NCBI GenBank assembly: GCA_964385045.1
Contig: CAYLNM010000048.1
Coordinates: 1-25,673, forward strand
Length of the DNA stretch: 25,673 nt
Source: CAYLNM01 sp964385045
GTDB taxonomy: Bacteria > Planctomycetota > Phycisphaerae > Phycisphaerales > SM1A02
Direction of reading: 5' to 3'
Shown piece by piece: positions 14,506 through 22,013 of the stretch. The translations under genes were made by a program, and so were the position numbers. Under the pieces are notes generated by a model. It worked only from the letters and a program-made list of their open reading frames with translations. It did not search any database and had not been told where the DNA came from. Within the stretch, counting starts at the first letter, position 1, and the number at the start of each line of letters is the position of its first letter.

Positions 14506-16239
14506 CTACACCCGGAAGATCGCCCCCATCCGCTTGCCGATCATGGCCGAGGCCGCGGCGAGGGTCAGGCCGAGCAGGAGCATGCCCCAGACCCCCATCG
14601 CGCTCGCGATCGCCGAGCCGTCCCCGAGCCGCTCGAAGAGCACGTAGATCGCCTTGGTGATGGGGAAGTGCTCCGCCCGCTGGGCGAGGATCAGCGAGTC
14701 CGAGACCTCGAGCATCGCGAAGCTGAAGGCCAGCAGGCCGCCCGCGATCAGGTTCGCCGTGATCAGCGGCAGGACGACGGTCCGGACCGCCCGGGTCCGG
14801 GTCGCCCCCATGTTCATCGCCGCCTCCTCGAGCTCCACCGAGGTCTGCTCGAGCCCCGCGATCGCCGACCGGACGACGTACGGCAGTCGCCGCACCGCGT
14901 ACGCGACGATGAGCAGCATCACCGGGTTGGGCTCGGCCCCGAGGACGTCGGCCACGCCCTCGAGCGGGGCGCCCTCGTTGAAGGGCCAGCGGAGGGTCAT
15001 GGCGACGTAGCCGAAGGCCATCACGAGGCCGGGCACGGCCAGCGGCAGCATGGTCAGGGCGTCGATCAGCCGGCGGCCCGGGACCCGGGTGCGGACGACC
15101 ACGTACGCGATCACGACCCCGAAGCCGATGTCCAGCAGCATCGCGATCGAGGCGTAGAAGAGGCTGTTGCGGATCGAGTCGGTCGCGAGCGGGTGCGAGA
15201 GGGCCCCGCTCCAGTGCTCGGTCGTCCACTCCCCCGGCAGGACGGTGCGGTACCAGCCGCCCACCTCGGCGAAGCTCGCCGCCACCACCCCGAGGTGGGG
15301 CAGGATCGCGACGAGGGTCACGCCGGCGAAGGCCGCGGTGGCCCCGAGGGCGGCGAGGCCCGTCAGCCGCGTGGTGCGGGCCGCGACCGAGGCCTTGCCG
15401 TACATCGCGAAGGACTGGCCGCCGAAGAGCTTGCGCCCGACGACGTAGCAGAGCAGGGCGATCGCGAGCATGATCCCGGTCAGGGCGTAGGTGGGCCCGC
15501 CGCCGCCGTCGAGCTCCTTGAGGCCGTTGAGGATCTGCACCGGGGTGACGACCTGGAAGTCGAACATCAGCGGCGTGCCGAGCTCGGTGAACGCCCAGAT
15601 GAAGACGATGGTCGAGCCCGCGAACAGGCCCGGCCGGATCAGCGGCATCGTGATCTCGCGGAACCGGCGCCACGGGCCGGCCCCGAGGTTCTCCGCCGCC
15701 TCGTCGAGGGCGGGGTCGAGGTTGGCCAGGGCCGCGGTCGCGTTGAGATAGACGATGGGATACAGGTGCAGGGCCTGGATCGCGATGATGGCCCAGATCC
15801 CGCCGCGGCCGATGAAGTCGACCGGCTCGGCCAGCAGCCCCAGGTCCAGCAGCAGCGTGTTGAGCGTGCCGAAGCGGCCGAGGATGTGGTGCAGCCCGAT
15901 CGCTCCCACGAAGGGCGGCAGGATCAGCGGCACGAGGATCAGCGCGGCGAGGGTGCCCTTGAAGGGGTACTCGTGCCGGGCGTTGAGGACCGCCAGCGGC
16001 AGGCCGATCAGGATCGACAGCAGCGTGGTGCCGACCGCGATCAGCAGGGCGTTGCCCAGCCCCGCCCGCATCAGCGGGTCGGCGAGGACCACCTGCACGT
16101 GGCGAAGGGTGAATCCGGTCTCGCCGACGAAGCCGCCGCGGATCGTGAGCCAGATCGGCCACAGCAGGAAGACGCCGAGGAGCGAGAGCAGGATCGCCGG
16201 CACCAGCAGCCGGGGGAGCGTGCGGAGCGTGGGGTGCAT
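14506..16239 (-). CDS. Two-domain FbpB-like ABC transporter permease (iron(III)/thiamine-type)
   Basis: This 577-residue inner-membrane protein has about 12 hydrophobic segments and two homologous permease halves. Each half carries an EAA-type loop that docks with the ATPase. In the first half this is DEAAENLGAGPWRRFREITMP; in the second, EEAAMNMGATRTRAVRTVVLP. This tandem layout is typical of FbpB/ThiP-type permeases for iron(III) and related substrates. No substrate-binding protein or ATPase gene lies next to it, so the substrate is unresolved. I chose ATG 16239 over the TTG at 16275. A TTGACG-N17-TGCACT promoter occupies 16247-16275, so the TTG would lie inside the -35 box. The promoter places transcription at or next to the ATG. 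Confidence 0.88.
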   Translation of the reverse strand: MHPTLRTLPRLLVPAILLSLLGVFLLWPIWLTIRGGFVGETGFTLRHVQVVLADPLMRAGLGNALLIAVGTTLLSILIGLPLAVLNARHEYPFKGTLAALILVPLILPPFVGAIGLHHILGRFGTLNTLLLDLGLLAEPVDFIGRGGIWAIIAIQALHLYPIVYLNATAALANLDPALDEAAENLGAGPWRRFREITMPLIRPGLFAGSTIVFIWAFTELGTPLMFDFQVVTPVQILNGLKELDGGGGPTYALTGIMLAIALLCYVVGRKLFGGQSFAMYGKASVAARTTRLTGLAALGATAAFAGVTLVAILPHLGVVAASFAEVGGWYRTVLPGEWTTEHWSGALSHPLATDSIRNSLFYASIAMLLDIGFGVVIAYVVVRTRVPGRRLIDALTMLPLAVPGLVMAFGYVAMTLRWPFNEGAPLEGVADVLGAEPNPVMLLIVAYAVRRLPYVVRSAIAGLEQTSVELEEAAMNMGATRTRAVRTVVLPLITANLIAGGLLAFSFAMLEVSDSLILAQRAEHFPITKAIYVLFERLGDGSAIASAMGVWGMLLLGLTLAAASAMIGKRMGAIFRV

Positions 16240-16246
16240 GCGGAGC

Positions 16247-16275
16247 AGTGCAGCGGCCCGGGGGCCGCGCGTCAA
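16247..16275 (-). promoter_or_regulatory. Predicted promoter of the ABC permease gene
   Basis: On the minus strand TTGACG (16275-16270) is followed after 17 bp by TGCACT (16252-16247), then seven bases to the ATG at 16239. The -35 is the best match to TTGACA in the window, while the -10 is weak. The predicted start falls on the start codon, giving a leaderless mRNA. The intergenic stretch 16240-16443 holds nothing else beyond a 14-base palindrome at 16430-16443. Confidence 0.4.
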
Positions 16276-16429
16276 ACCGGGGGCGCGGTCGGCCGCCGAG
16301 GGCGGCGGTGCTCGCGCCCGGGATCGGGCCGGGGCCCGGCGTGCGGAGGGACGGGGGCGGGTCGCCCGCTGACGCTCGCCCGCTCGGGCCGTGGGAGCGG
16401 GGGACGGGCGCCGGTCGGCCCCGCCGGGT

Positions 16430-16443
16430 TCGCCGGCCGGCGA
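16430..16443. repeat. 14-base perfect palindrome abutting the peptidase stop codon
   Basis: TCGCCGGCCGGCGA lies immediately after the stop of the secreted peptidase gene (minus strand). It could form only a short 5-bp hairpin. It may be a weak gene-end signal or a chance GC palindrome. Confidence 0.4.
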
Positions 16444-18036
16444 TCAGTCCCAGGCCGAGAGGATCGCCACGAGGTCGCTGAAGCCGACGGTCCCGTCCTC
16501 GTCCACGTCCTCGGGGCACGGGCTGCCGCAGGGACCGAAGGCCGACAGGACGAGCAGCAGGTCGTCGAGCGAGACGGTGCCGTCGCCGTTGACGTCCTCC
16601 GGCACGCCCGGCTCGACCGGCTCGGGGCCGAACCAGGCGAGGGCGACCGCGCCGCTCGTGGGCAGGGCCCCCTCGTCCAGCCGGTTCACCCGCAGGACGT
16701 AGCTGCCCGCCGCGAGCCCCGCGACGTACAGGTGCTCCACGTTGTCCACCGGGCTGCGGCTCGCGACGTTGCCGGACTCGAAGATCCCGAGGCCCGCGTC
16801 GCCCACGAGCGGCACCAGGCCGCCGCCCGCGTCGCGGCGGAGCAGCTCGAGGTCGAAGTCCGCCACGCCCCAGTCGCCGGAGGGAATCTGCACCGCGCGG
16901 TTCCAGGTCAGGACCACCGAGAGCTCGTCCGCCCCTTCGGGCAGCTCGATGCCCCAGTAGCGGGCGTCGTCGGGACCGATCGTGTCGTAGTCCCAGCCCC
17001 GCGACGGCAGGCCGGACGCCGACTCGGGATCGGCGGTGCCGTTCTGCTCGAGCGACGTGAGCACCAGGTGCGAGCGGTCGACGTTGGCGGTGCCGACGCC
17101 GACGACGTCGTCGATGGGCGTGAGGGTCACGCCGCGGTCGGGGCCGGAGGTCTCGGCGCCGTTGGTCCACTCGCCGGTGAGCTGGTTCTCCTTCACTGCG
17201 CCGGCGAGGATCGCGGCCTTGAGGACCTGGATGCGGCGGGCGTTGAGATTGGTCGAGAGCCCGGGGAAGGTCTCGATCGTCTCGGCGAGCACCGCGCCGA
17301 TGGCCGCGATCTGCGGGGTCGCGCTGCTGGTGGTGCCGGCGACGCCGACGATCTCGGGCTTCATGCGGCCGGGACCGTCGATGCCGGACTGGGTGGGCAG
17401 CTGGCCGTGCCCGCCGTCCCGGGTGCCGACTGCGAGGCCGTTGTACATGTGCCCCATCAGCGGCGGGTTGCCGTTGGGGTTGTTGCTCATCCCGCTGGCG
17501 ATCAGCAGCCGGTCGCGGTTGACGACGAAGTCCGCCCGCCGCAGGACGTCGTTGTCGAGGGCGGGGTTCGAGCTCGCGATCCAGGAGTTGTTGAGGACTC
17601 GGATCGGCCCCGGCTGCGGGAACGGCGGGGCCGAGGTCCCGACCCGCAGGAACCCGTTGAGCCAGTCCAGGGCCTCCCAGAGGTGGATGTCGAGCATGCC
17701 GGGAGCGACCGAGGTGCCGGTGCCGCACAGCTGCCGCATCACGCCCGTCGAGTGGGCGGACTCGCCCGCCGCCCCCGAGCTCTCGACGATCAGGTTCTTG
17801 TCGTCGAGGTCGCCGTTGTCCAGGTCGGGCCGCCAGAAGCCGTTGCCGTCGCTGGCCTCGACGTAGGACCCGACGACGCCGGCACCGGTCGGGGCGTCGG
17901 GACCGAGTCGGGCGTGCAGCGCGTCGAAGCCGAGGACCTCGCGGGGATCGTCGCCGGCGATCGCGGGCGCGGCCGCGACGGCGATCGAGGCGACGAGCGA
18001 GGCGGCGAGCGGAAGGCGGCGATCGCGGTGGGGCAT
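16444..18036 (-). CDS. Secreted S8-type serine peptidase with PPC-like and dockerin-like domains
   Basis: This 530-residue protein begins with a signal peptide (MPHRDRR, then LAASLVASIAVAAAPAIAG, likely cut near residue 28). The subtilisin-type catalytic domain spans ~45-330. His is H95 in SAHSTGV, followed by VAPGM; Ser is S237 in GTTSSATPQIA. At the Asp position the motif reads SYVEAS, so E60 seems to replace Asp. NNSW (149-152) fits the family core. Residues ~365-465 form a beta-rich domain like the bacterial pre-peptidase C-terminal domain (LSVVLTWNRAV, DFDLELLR, YVLRVNRL). The end is a dockerin-like module with two calcium loops, D481-D492 and D510-D521, linked by FGPCGSPCPED. That module is typical of Phycisphaerae secreted proteins. 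AGGA lies eight bases before ATG 18036. Confidence 0.85.
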   Translation of the reverse strand: MPHRDRRLPLAASLVASIAVAAAPAIAGDDPREVLGFDALHARLGPDAPTGAGVVGSYVEASDGNGFWRPDLDNGDLDDKNLIVESSGAAGESAHSTGVMRQLCGTGTSVAPGMLDIHLWEALDWLNGFLRVGTSAPPFPQPGPIRVLNNSWIASSNPALDNDVLRRADFVVNRDRLLIASGMSNNPNGNPPLMGHMYNGLAVGTRDGGHGQLPTQSGIDGPGRMKPEIVGVAGTTSSATPQIAAIGAVLAETIETFPGLSTNLNARRIQVLKAAILAGAVKENQLTGEWTNGAETSGPDRGVTLTPIDDVVGVGTANVDRSHLVLTSLEQNGTADPESASGLPSRGWDYDTIGPDDARYWGIELPEGADELSVVLTWNRAVQIPSGDWGVADFDLELLRRDAGGGLVPLVGDAGLGIFESGNVASRSPVDNVEHLYVAGLAAGSYVLRVNRLDEGALPTSGAVALAWFGPEPVEPGVPEDVNGDGTVSLDDLLLVLSAFGPCGSPCPEDVDEDGTVGFSDLVAILSAWD

Positions 18037-18167
18037 TGACTCGATCCTGACGATTCTGGGACGTGGGGAGCTCGGGCGGACGGTCGGACGACGGCTCGCC
18101 GTCTCGGAGACCGGCTCCGGACGGGGCGGACGACGCGCTGGACATCGCTCCGCACGCGGCTTCGTCG

Positions 18168-18195
18168 AGGGTAGACGGAGGGCTTCACGACGCAA
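18168..18195 (-). promoter_or_regulatory. Predicted promoter of the dockerin-bearing peptidase gene
   Basis: On the minus strand TTGCGT (18195-18190) is followed after 16 bp by TACCCT (18173-18168). Transcription from about 18161 would give a leader of about 125 nt before ATG 18036. The intergenic stretch 18037-18449 also holds the hairpin of the upstream gene at 18373-18406; I see no further gene in it. Confidence 0.4.
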
Positions 18196-18372
18196 GCCCT
18201 TTCGCGCGGTGGTGTCACCCGCCGGCGTTCCGCGGCTCCTCCGGCGCGTCCATGTCCCCTCCTCTCGCGGGTGGGTGGGCACGGCCGGCGGCCGAGGTCC
18301 GTTCCCGGACCGCGGGGGGGGAAGGCGCGGCGCCGCCGTTCCCAGGCCGCTGAACCGGCCGGCCCTCAACGA

Positions 18373-18406
18373 CCGCGGGGGCCCCGGCGAGCCGGGACCC
18401 CCGCGG
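18373..18406 (-). terminator. Long hairpin after the pseudo-subtilase gene
   Basis: Sixteen-base arms at 18373-18388 and 18391-18406 pair with a single mismatch around a tiny central loop. It begins 44 bases after the stop codon of the large secreted protein. It is very GC-rich and has no U-tract. Confidence 0.55.
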
Positions 18407-18449
18407 GGATCGAGTCGGGATGGAGACCGGGCCGGGCCCGGCGACGGGG

Positions 18450-21400
18450 TCAGTTCTCGATGCCGCCGGTGAGCTCGATGTCGATGAGATCCGTCCGGGC
18501 GACGTAGTTCTCGGGGACGAACGAGCCACCGAAGATCGGGAAGCCGACGTGGTAGATGCGGGCCAGCATCCGCCCGGTCGGGCTGATGTGGTCCGGGGGC
18601 TGCGGCACCGGGAACGTCTGGGGCGTGCCGGCGGGGACGATGCCGACGAAGCTCCACCGGGCCGACTTGAAGTTGTACATCTCGACGAACACGAAGGTGA
18701 AGAGGTTCGGCACCGTCCCGGTCACCACCTCGACGCCCATCGCCAGCGGGTTGCGCTGCTCGGTCTGGCCGATCGCGACGAGATCGACGATGTTGCCGCC
18801 GACGATGTACTCGGCCGAGGCGAGCTCCGGCACGGTGATCAGGGCGTTGGGGCCGGCGCCGCTCTGCCCCTCGGTGACCGGCTTCTCGCTCGCCTCGGTC
18901 GGCACCGCGAGCGCCCGGTAGAAGATCCCGTCGAGGCCCGACAGCGAGAACCGGCTGCCCTCGATGTACTCGCCGCGGACGAGCACCACGTCCTGGACGA
19001 AGGGGGCGTCGCCGAACTCGACGCTCTCGATGTCGAGCAGCTGGTCGACCACCCCGCCGGGGCCCGTCAGTCGGGTGAAGCCGCCGATGTGGTTGAACGG
19101 CTGCTCCGCGACGACGTCGAGCCCGCAGGGCTGGTTGCCGAAGTTGCCGAGCAGGCGCGGCGGGACGCCGCCGGTGGTGCCCGGCGCCCCGAGCACCCCG
19201 CGGATCACCCGCGGGCTGAGCGAGAGGCCGAAGTACTGGCGGCTGAAGCCCTGGGTGGCGATGTACAGGCCGCCGACCTGGGCCGCGGCCGCCGCGGTGC
19301 CGGAGAAGCCGCCGGTATAGGCGCGGTTCTGGTCGATGCCGGTGCCGTCGGCCGGATCGATGCGGAAGAGATCGCCGTATCCGGCGGCGGTGACGAACGC
19401 GCCCCACGCCCGGAGGTGGACCTGGCGGGCATCCTCCTCGTCGAGGACCTCCTCGTCGGAGGTGAAGTTCGAGTACGGCAGCCGGTACGGGATGCCGCCG
19501 ACGGCGGTGCCCGGCGAGCCGGCTCCGACCACGATCGCGCCGCTGTCGGGCAGGTCCTCGCCGGCGAGCACGCCGCCGAGGTCGGTGCACTCGTCGCCGG
19601 CCGCCAGGATCACGCCGATGCCGGAGTCGGTGGCGAGCGTCGCGATCGCGTTGATGGTCGCGTTGAGGTTGAGCGAGACGCCGCCCCGCACGTACGGGGC
19701 CACGATCACGTCGCCCGCATCGAGCGTCGAGATCGCGTTGCCCCAGGCCGCGAGCTCGCGCGGGCCCTGGTCACGGCTGGTGAGCGGGAAGAAGTAGCCC
19801 TGGGCCTCCGGGACGATGCCGGTGACGCCCGAGGGATCCTGACCGAACGCGGCCTCGTCGCGGGCGAGGAGGACCGAGGCGACCGCGGTGCCGTTGCTCG
19901 GCGAGACGATCGTCTCGTCGAAGAAGAGCCGGACGTCCTCGACGATGAGTCGGCGGCCGTCGAGCTCCTCGTCGTCGACCACGAGCGGAGCGAACTCCTC
20001 GTGGTTGGCGTACACCGACCCGTCGATGATCCCGACGCTCATGGTCTTTCCACGGACCTGCACGCCCTCGCCGAAGAGGTCGATGCCATCCCGCTGCAGG
20101 GCCCGCTCGGCGACGCCCTGGATCCCGGCCGGAGCCTGCCAGATGCCGTCGCCCTCACCGTCGTCGTTCGTGCCGGCGCGGCCGTCACGACCCACGTCCT
20201 CGAACGGCTCGCCCGGATCGAACCAGCCGTTGCCCTCGCCGGGGTCGCCCGTGTCCGGGATGCCGTCGGGACCGACGTCGCTGAACGGCTCGCCCGGCAG
20301 GTAGAGGTCCCAGCCCGTCCCGTTGAAGCCCGGGAAGGTGCCCATCGACGGGAGCGGGAAGTTGTAGCGATCGAACGGGTAGGTGCCCGAGCCGAGGTCG
20401 GCGGGGTCGTAGCCGGCCTGGGTCAGGTAGCCCTGCACCTCGGTCAGGTCCGGCGTCGGGTCGTCGGTGTCCACGTCGATCGTGCACAGGTCGCGGGCGA
20501 GCTGCACGCAGGTGAAGTCCCACGCGTTGAGGCAGCAGCCGGGGTTCACGGCGCAGACGTCGAAGCAGCACTGATCGTCGTTGCAGCCGCCGGAGGCCGA
20601 GACCTGGAAGGGGCCGTTCTGGGCGAAGACCGAGCAGCGGTCCGGGCCGCCGAGGTCGGCGGGCGGACCGGGAGGCGCCGGCGTGTGAGGCACGCAGATC
20701 GAGTTGGACAGCTGGGCGCAGATCGCGTCCCACTCGCCGTTCTCGGCGCAGCAGAACTCGTCGATGTCGCAGACGATGTCGCAGCAGATCTCGTCGTCGC
20801 AGAACGGGCTGCCGGTGCCGTCGACGTTCCAGCAGTTGCCGGTGCCGGCGACGCCGCAGTCGGGCTCCTCTCCGCCGAAGGCGATCTGCGGCGTGTCGGG
20901 ATCGACGGCGTCCCAGTCGTCGCCCCGGGTCGCGGGGCCCGCGCCGGGCCCCGCGTTCGCGAGGGCCCCGGGGATCACGCCCGCCTCGGCGAGCCGTTCC
21001 CGCGTCTGCCGGGCGCCCGGGGGCTCGAACGCGACGCCGCGGCCGCCGTGCGTCCACGGCTTGATGCCGCTGGAGTCCTCGCCCGGGTGGAGCCGGCGAT
21101 CGAGCTCGGCGAGCTCCTTCCAGTTGCCGTGGTGGGGGTAGGCCTGCCCCGAGCCGTTCGCGGGGGCGGCCATCTGCTCGAACTCGACGTACTCGACGAC
21201 GCCGAGGTCGTTCAGCTGGCGGGCCGCCGCCTCGACCGCCGCCGGCGTTCCCTGCAGGAACATGATGCCGAGCAGGTCGGGCTGGGCGCGGCCGCTCATG
21301 ACCTCGGCCCGCGCCTCGATGCGGGCGAGGTCGGCCGGGTCGACGCCCGGGAACGCGGTCACGAGCCGGACCCGCTGCCGCGAGAGGATCTCGTCCACCG

Positions 21401-21632
21401 CGCGGAGGTCGGTGCCGGTCGTGGAGACGGCGTTGCCGAGTCCGGTGGGCCGGGCCGCGACGCCGTCGCGGAACTTCACGACCGCCCGGCCGGTGAAGTC
21501 CTCGGGGACGTCGAGGAGGGCGGTGGGCGTCTTCGAGATCTCGACGCGGGGGGTGAGATCGACGTCGGCGGCGAAGCCGGTCGACACCATGCCTGCGGCG
21601 GCGACCGTCATCGCAGCGATCGTGCGCTTCAT
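18450..21632 (-). CDS. Large secreted subtilisin-fold protein, catalytic His and Ser apparently lost
   Basis: This 1060-residue protein starts with a signal peptide (MKRTIAAMTVAAAGMVSTGFA). Residues ~46-155 resemble an I9-type prodomain (AVVKFRDGVA, ending VVEYVEFEQ). Two Cys-rich repeats of CC..VC..CC..WD..C type follow at ~259-313 and 333-383. Asp/Gly-rich loops like calcium-binding repeats are at ~447-497. The subtilisin-like domain is at ~528-820: VGIID with D537, then SPSNGTAVAS where the expected HGT reads N580-G-T, then ILAAGD where the oxyanion AAGN reads D680, then GFSGTAAAAAQVGG where the expected GTS reads G-T-A780. Three key residues therefore seem changed, which suggests a pseudoprotease. 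The C-terminal ~230 residues are unrecognised. AGGAG (21641-21645) lies eight bases before ATG 21632. Confidence 0.85.
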   Translation of the reverse strand: MKRTIAAMTVAAAGMVSTGFAADVDLTPRVEISKTPTALLDVPEDFTGRAVVKFRDGVAARPTGLGNAVSTTGTDLRAVDEILSRQRVRLVTAFPGVDPADLARIEARAEVMSGRAQPDLLGIMFLQGTPAAVEAAARQLNDLGVVEYVEFEQMAAPANGSGQAYPHHGNWKELAELDRRLHPGEDSSGIKPWTHGGRGVAFEPPGARQTRERLAEAGVIPGALANAGPGAGPATRGDDWDAVDPDTPQIAFGGEEPDCGVAGTGNCWNVDGTGSPFCDDEICCDIVCDIDEFCCAENGEWDAICAQLSNSICVPHTPAPPGPPADLGGPDRCSVFAQNGPFQVSASGGCNDDQCCFDVCAVNPGCCLNAWDFTCVQLARDLCTIDVDTDDPTPDLTEVQGYLTQAGYDPADLGSGTYPFDRYNFPLPSMGTFPGFNGTGWDLYLPGEPFSDVGPDGIPDTGDPGEGNGWFDPGEPFEDVGRDGRAGTNDDGEGDGIWQAPAGIQGVAERALQRDGIDLFGEGVQVRGKTMSVGIIDGSVYANHEEFAPLVVDDEELDGRRLIVEDVRLFFDETIVSPSNGTAVASVLLARDEAAFGQDPSGVTGIVPEAQGYFFPLTSRDQGPRELAAWGNAISTLDAGDVIVAPYVRGGVSLNLNATINAIATLATDSGIGVILAAGDECTDLGGVLAGEDLPDSGAIVVGAGSPGTAVGGIPYRLPYSNFTSDEEVLDEEDARQVHLRAWGAFVTAAGYGDLFRIDPADGTGIDQNRAYTGGFSGTAAAAAQVGGLYIATQGFSRQYFGLSLSPRVIRGVLGAPGTTGGVPPRLLGNFGNQPCGLDVVAEQPFNHIGGFTRLTGPGGVVDQLLDIESVEFGDAPFVQDVVLVRGEYIEGSRFSLSGLDGIFYRALAVPTEASEKPVTEGQSGAGPNALITVPELASAEYIVGGNIVDLVAIGQTEQRNPLAMGVEVVTGTVPNLFTFVFVEMYNFKSARWSFVGIVPAGTPQTFPVPQPPDHISPTGRMLARIYHVGFPIFGGSFVPENYVARTDLIDIELTGGIEN

Positions 21633-21764
21633 CGAGGGGGCTCCTGGAGGGGCGCTCCACGGGGCGTCAGCGGAACGCGTATCGGTCCATTCGCACGCAG
21701 GGGGCATCGGATGCCGAGGACCGCTCGGACGGGCCGTCGTTCGGCCACCGCCTGCGAGGTCGGC

Positions 21765-21792
21765 ATCCTATCCGAACGAGCGCACGGTTCAA
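21765..21792 (-). promoter_or_regulatory. Predicted promoter of the pseudo-subtilase gene
   Basis: On the minus strand TTGAAC (21792-21787) is followed after 16 bp by TAGGAT (21770-21765). A start near 21758 gives a leader of about 125 nt carrying AGGAG before the ATG. Spacing and leader length match the promoter predicted for the neighbouring peptidase. Confidence 0.5.
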
Positions 21793-21829
21793 CGGATCGC
21801 GCACGATCGGTTCGGGATTCGACCGGGAC

Positions 21830-21865
21830 GCGATGGCCGGCGCGATGGCCGGCGCGATGATCGGC
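21830..21865. repeat. 12-bp tandem repeat between rpoC and the pseudo-subtilase gene
   Basis: GCGATGGCCGGC occurs at 21830-21841 and 21842-21853. A third copy at 21854-21865 has diverged in the middle. It lies in the 381-base gap between two minus-strand genes, upstream of the predicted pseudo-subtilase promoter. Confidence 0.7.
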
Positions 21866-21931
21866 GGGGCGGCCGACGGCACGCCCGGCCCCGTCGACGG
21901 CGGGCCGGGGACGCCGTCCCCCGCGCACGAT

Positions 21932-21964
21932 CGCGGGCCGGTCTCGCGTGGAGACCGGCCCGCG
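21932..21964 (-). terminator. Hairpin after rpoC
   Basis: Fourteen-base arms at 21932-21945 and 21951-21964 are perfectly complementary around the loop GCGTG. It begins about 50 bases after the rpoC stop codon. It is the longest perfect stem in the window. No U-tract follows on the minus strand. Confidence 0.6.
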
Positions 21965-22013
21965 GGTGAGGGTCGGAACGATTCGGGGCGATGCCCCGGT
22001 GCGGCGGGTGGGC

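Noticed and set aside
16240..16275. Upstream TTG start for the ABC permease
   Set aside because: The TTG falls inside a TTGACG -35 box, and the predicted transcription start lies downstream of it at the ATG.
14336..18145. 1269-codon minus-strand frame covering permease and peptidase
   Set aside because: It is the shifted-frame shadow of two recognisable genes; its ATG after a GGAG is most likely coincidental.
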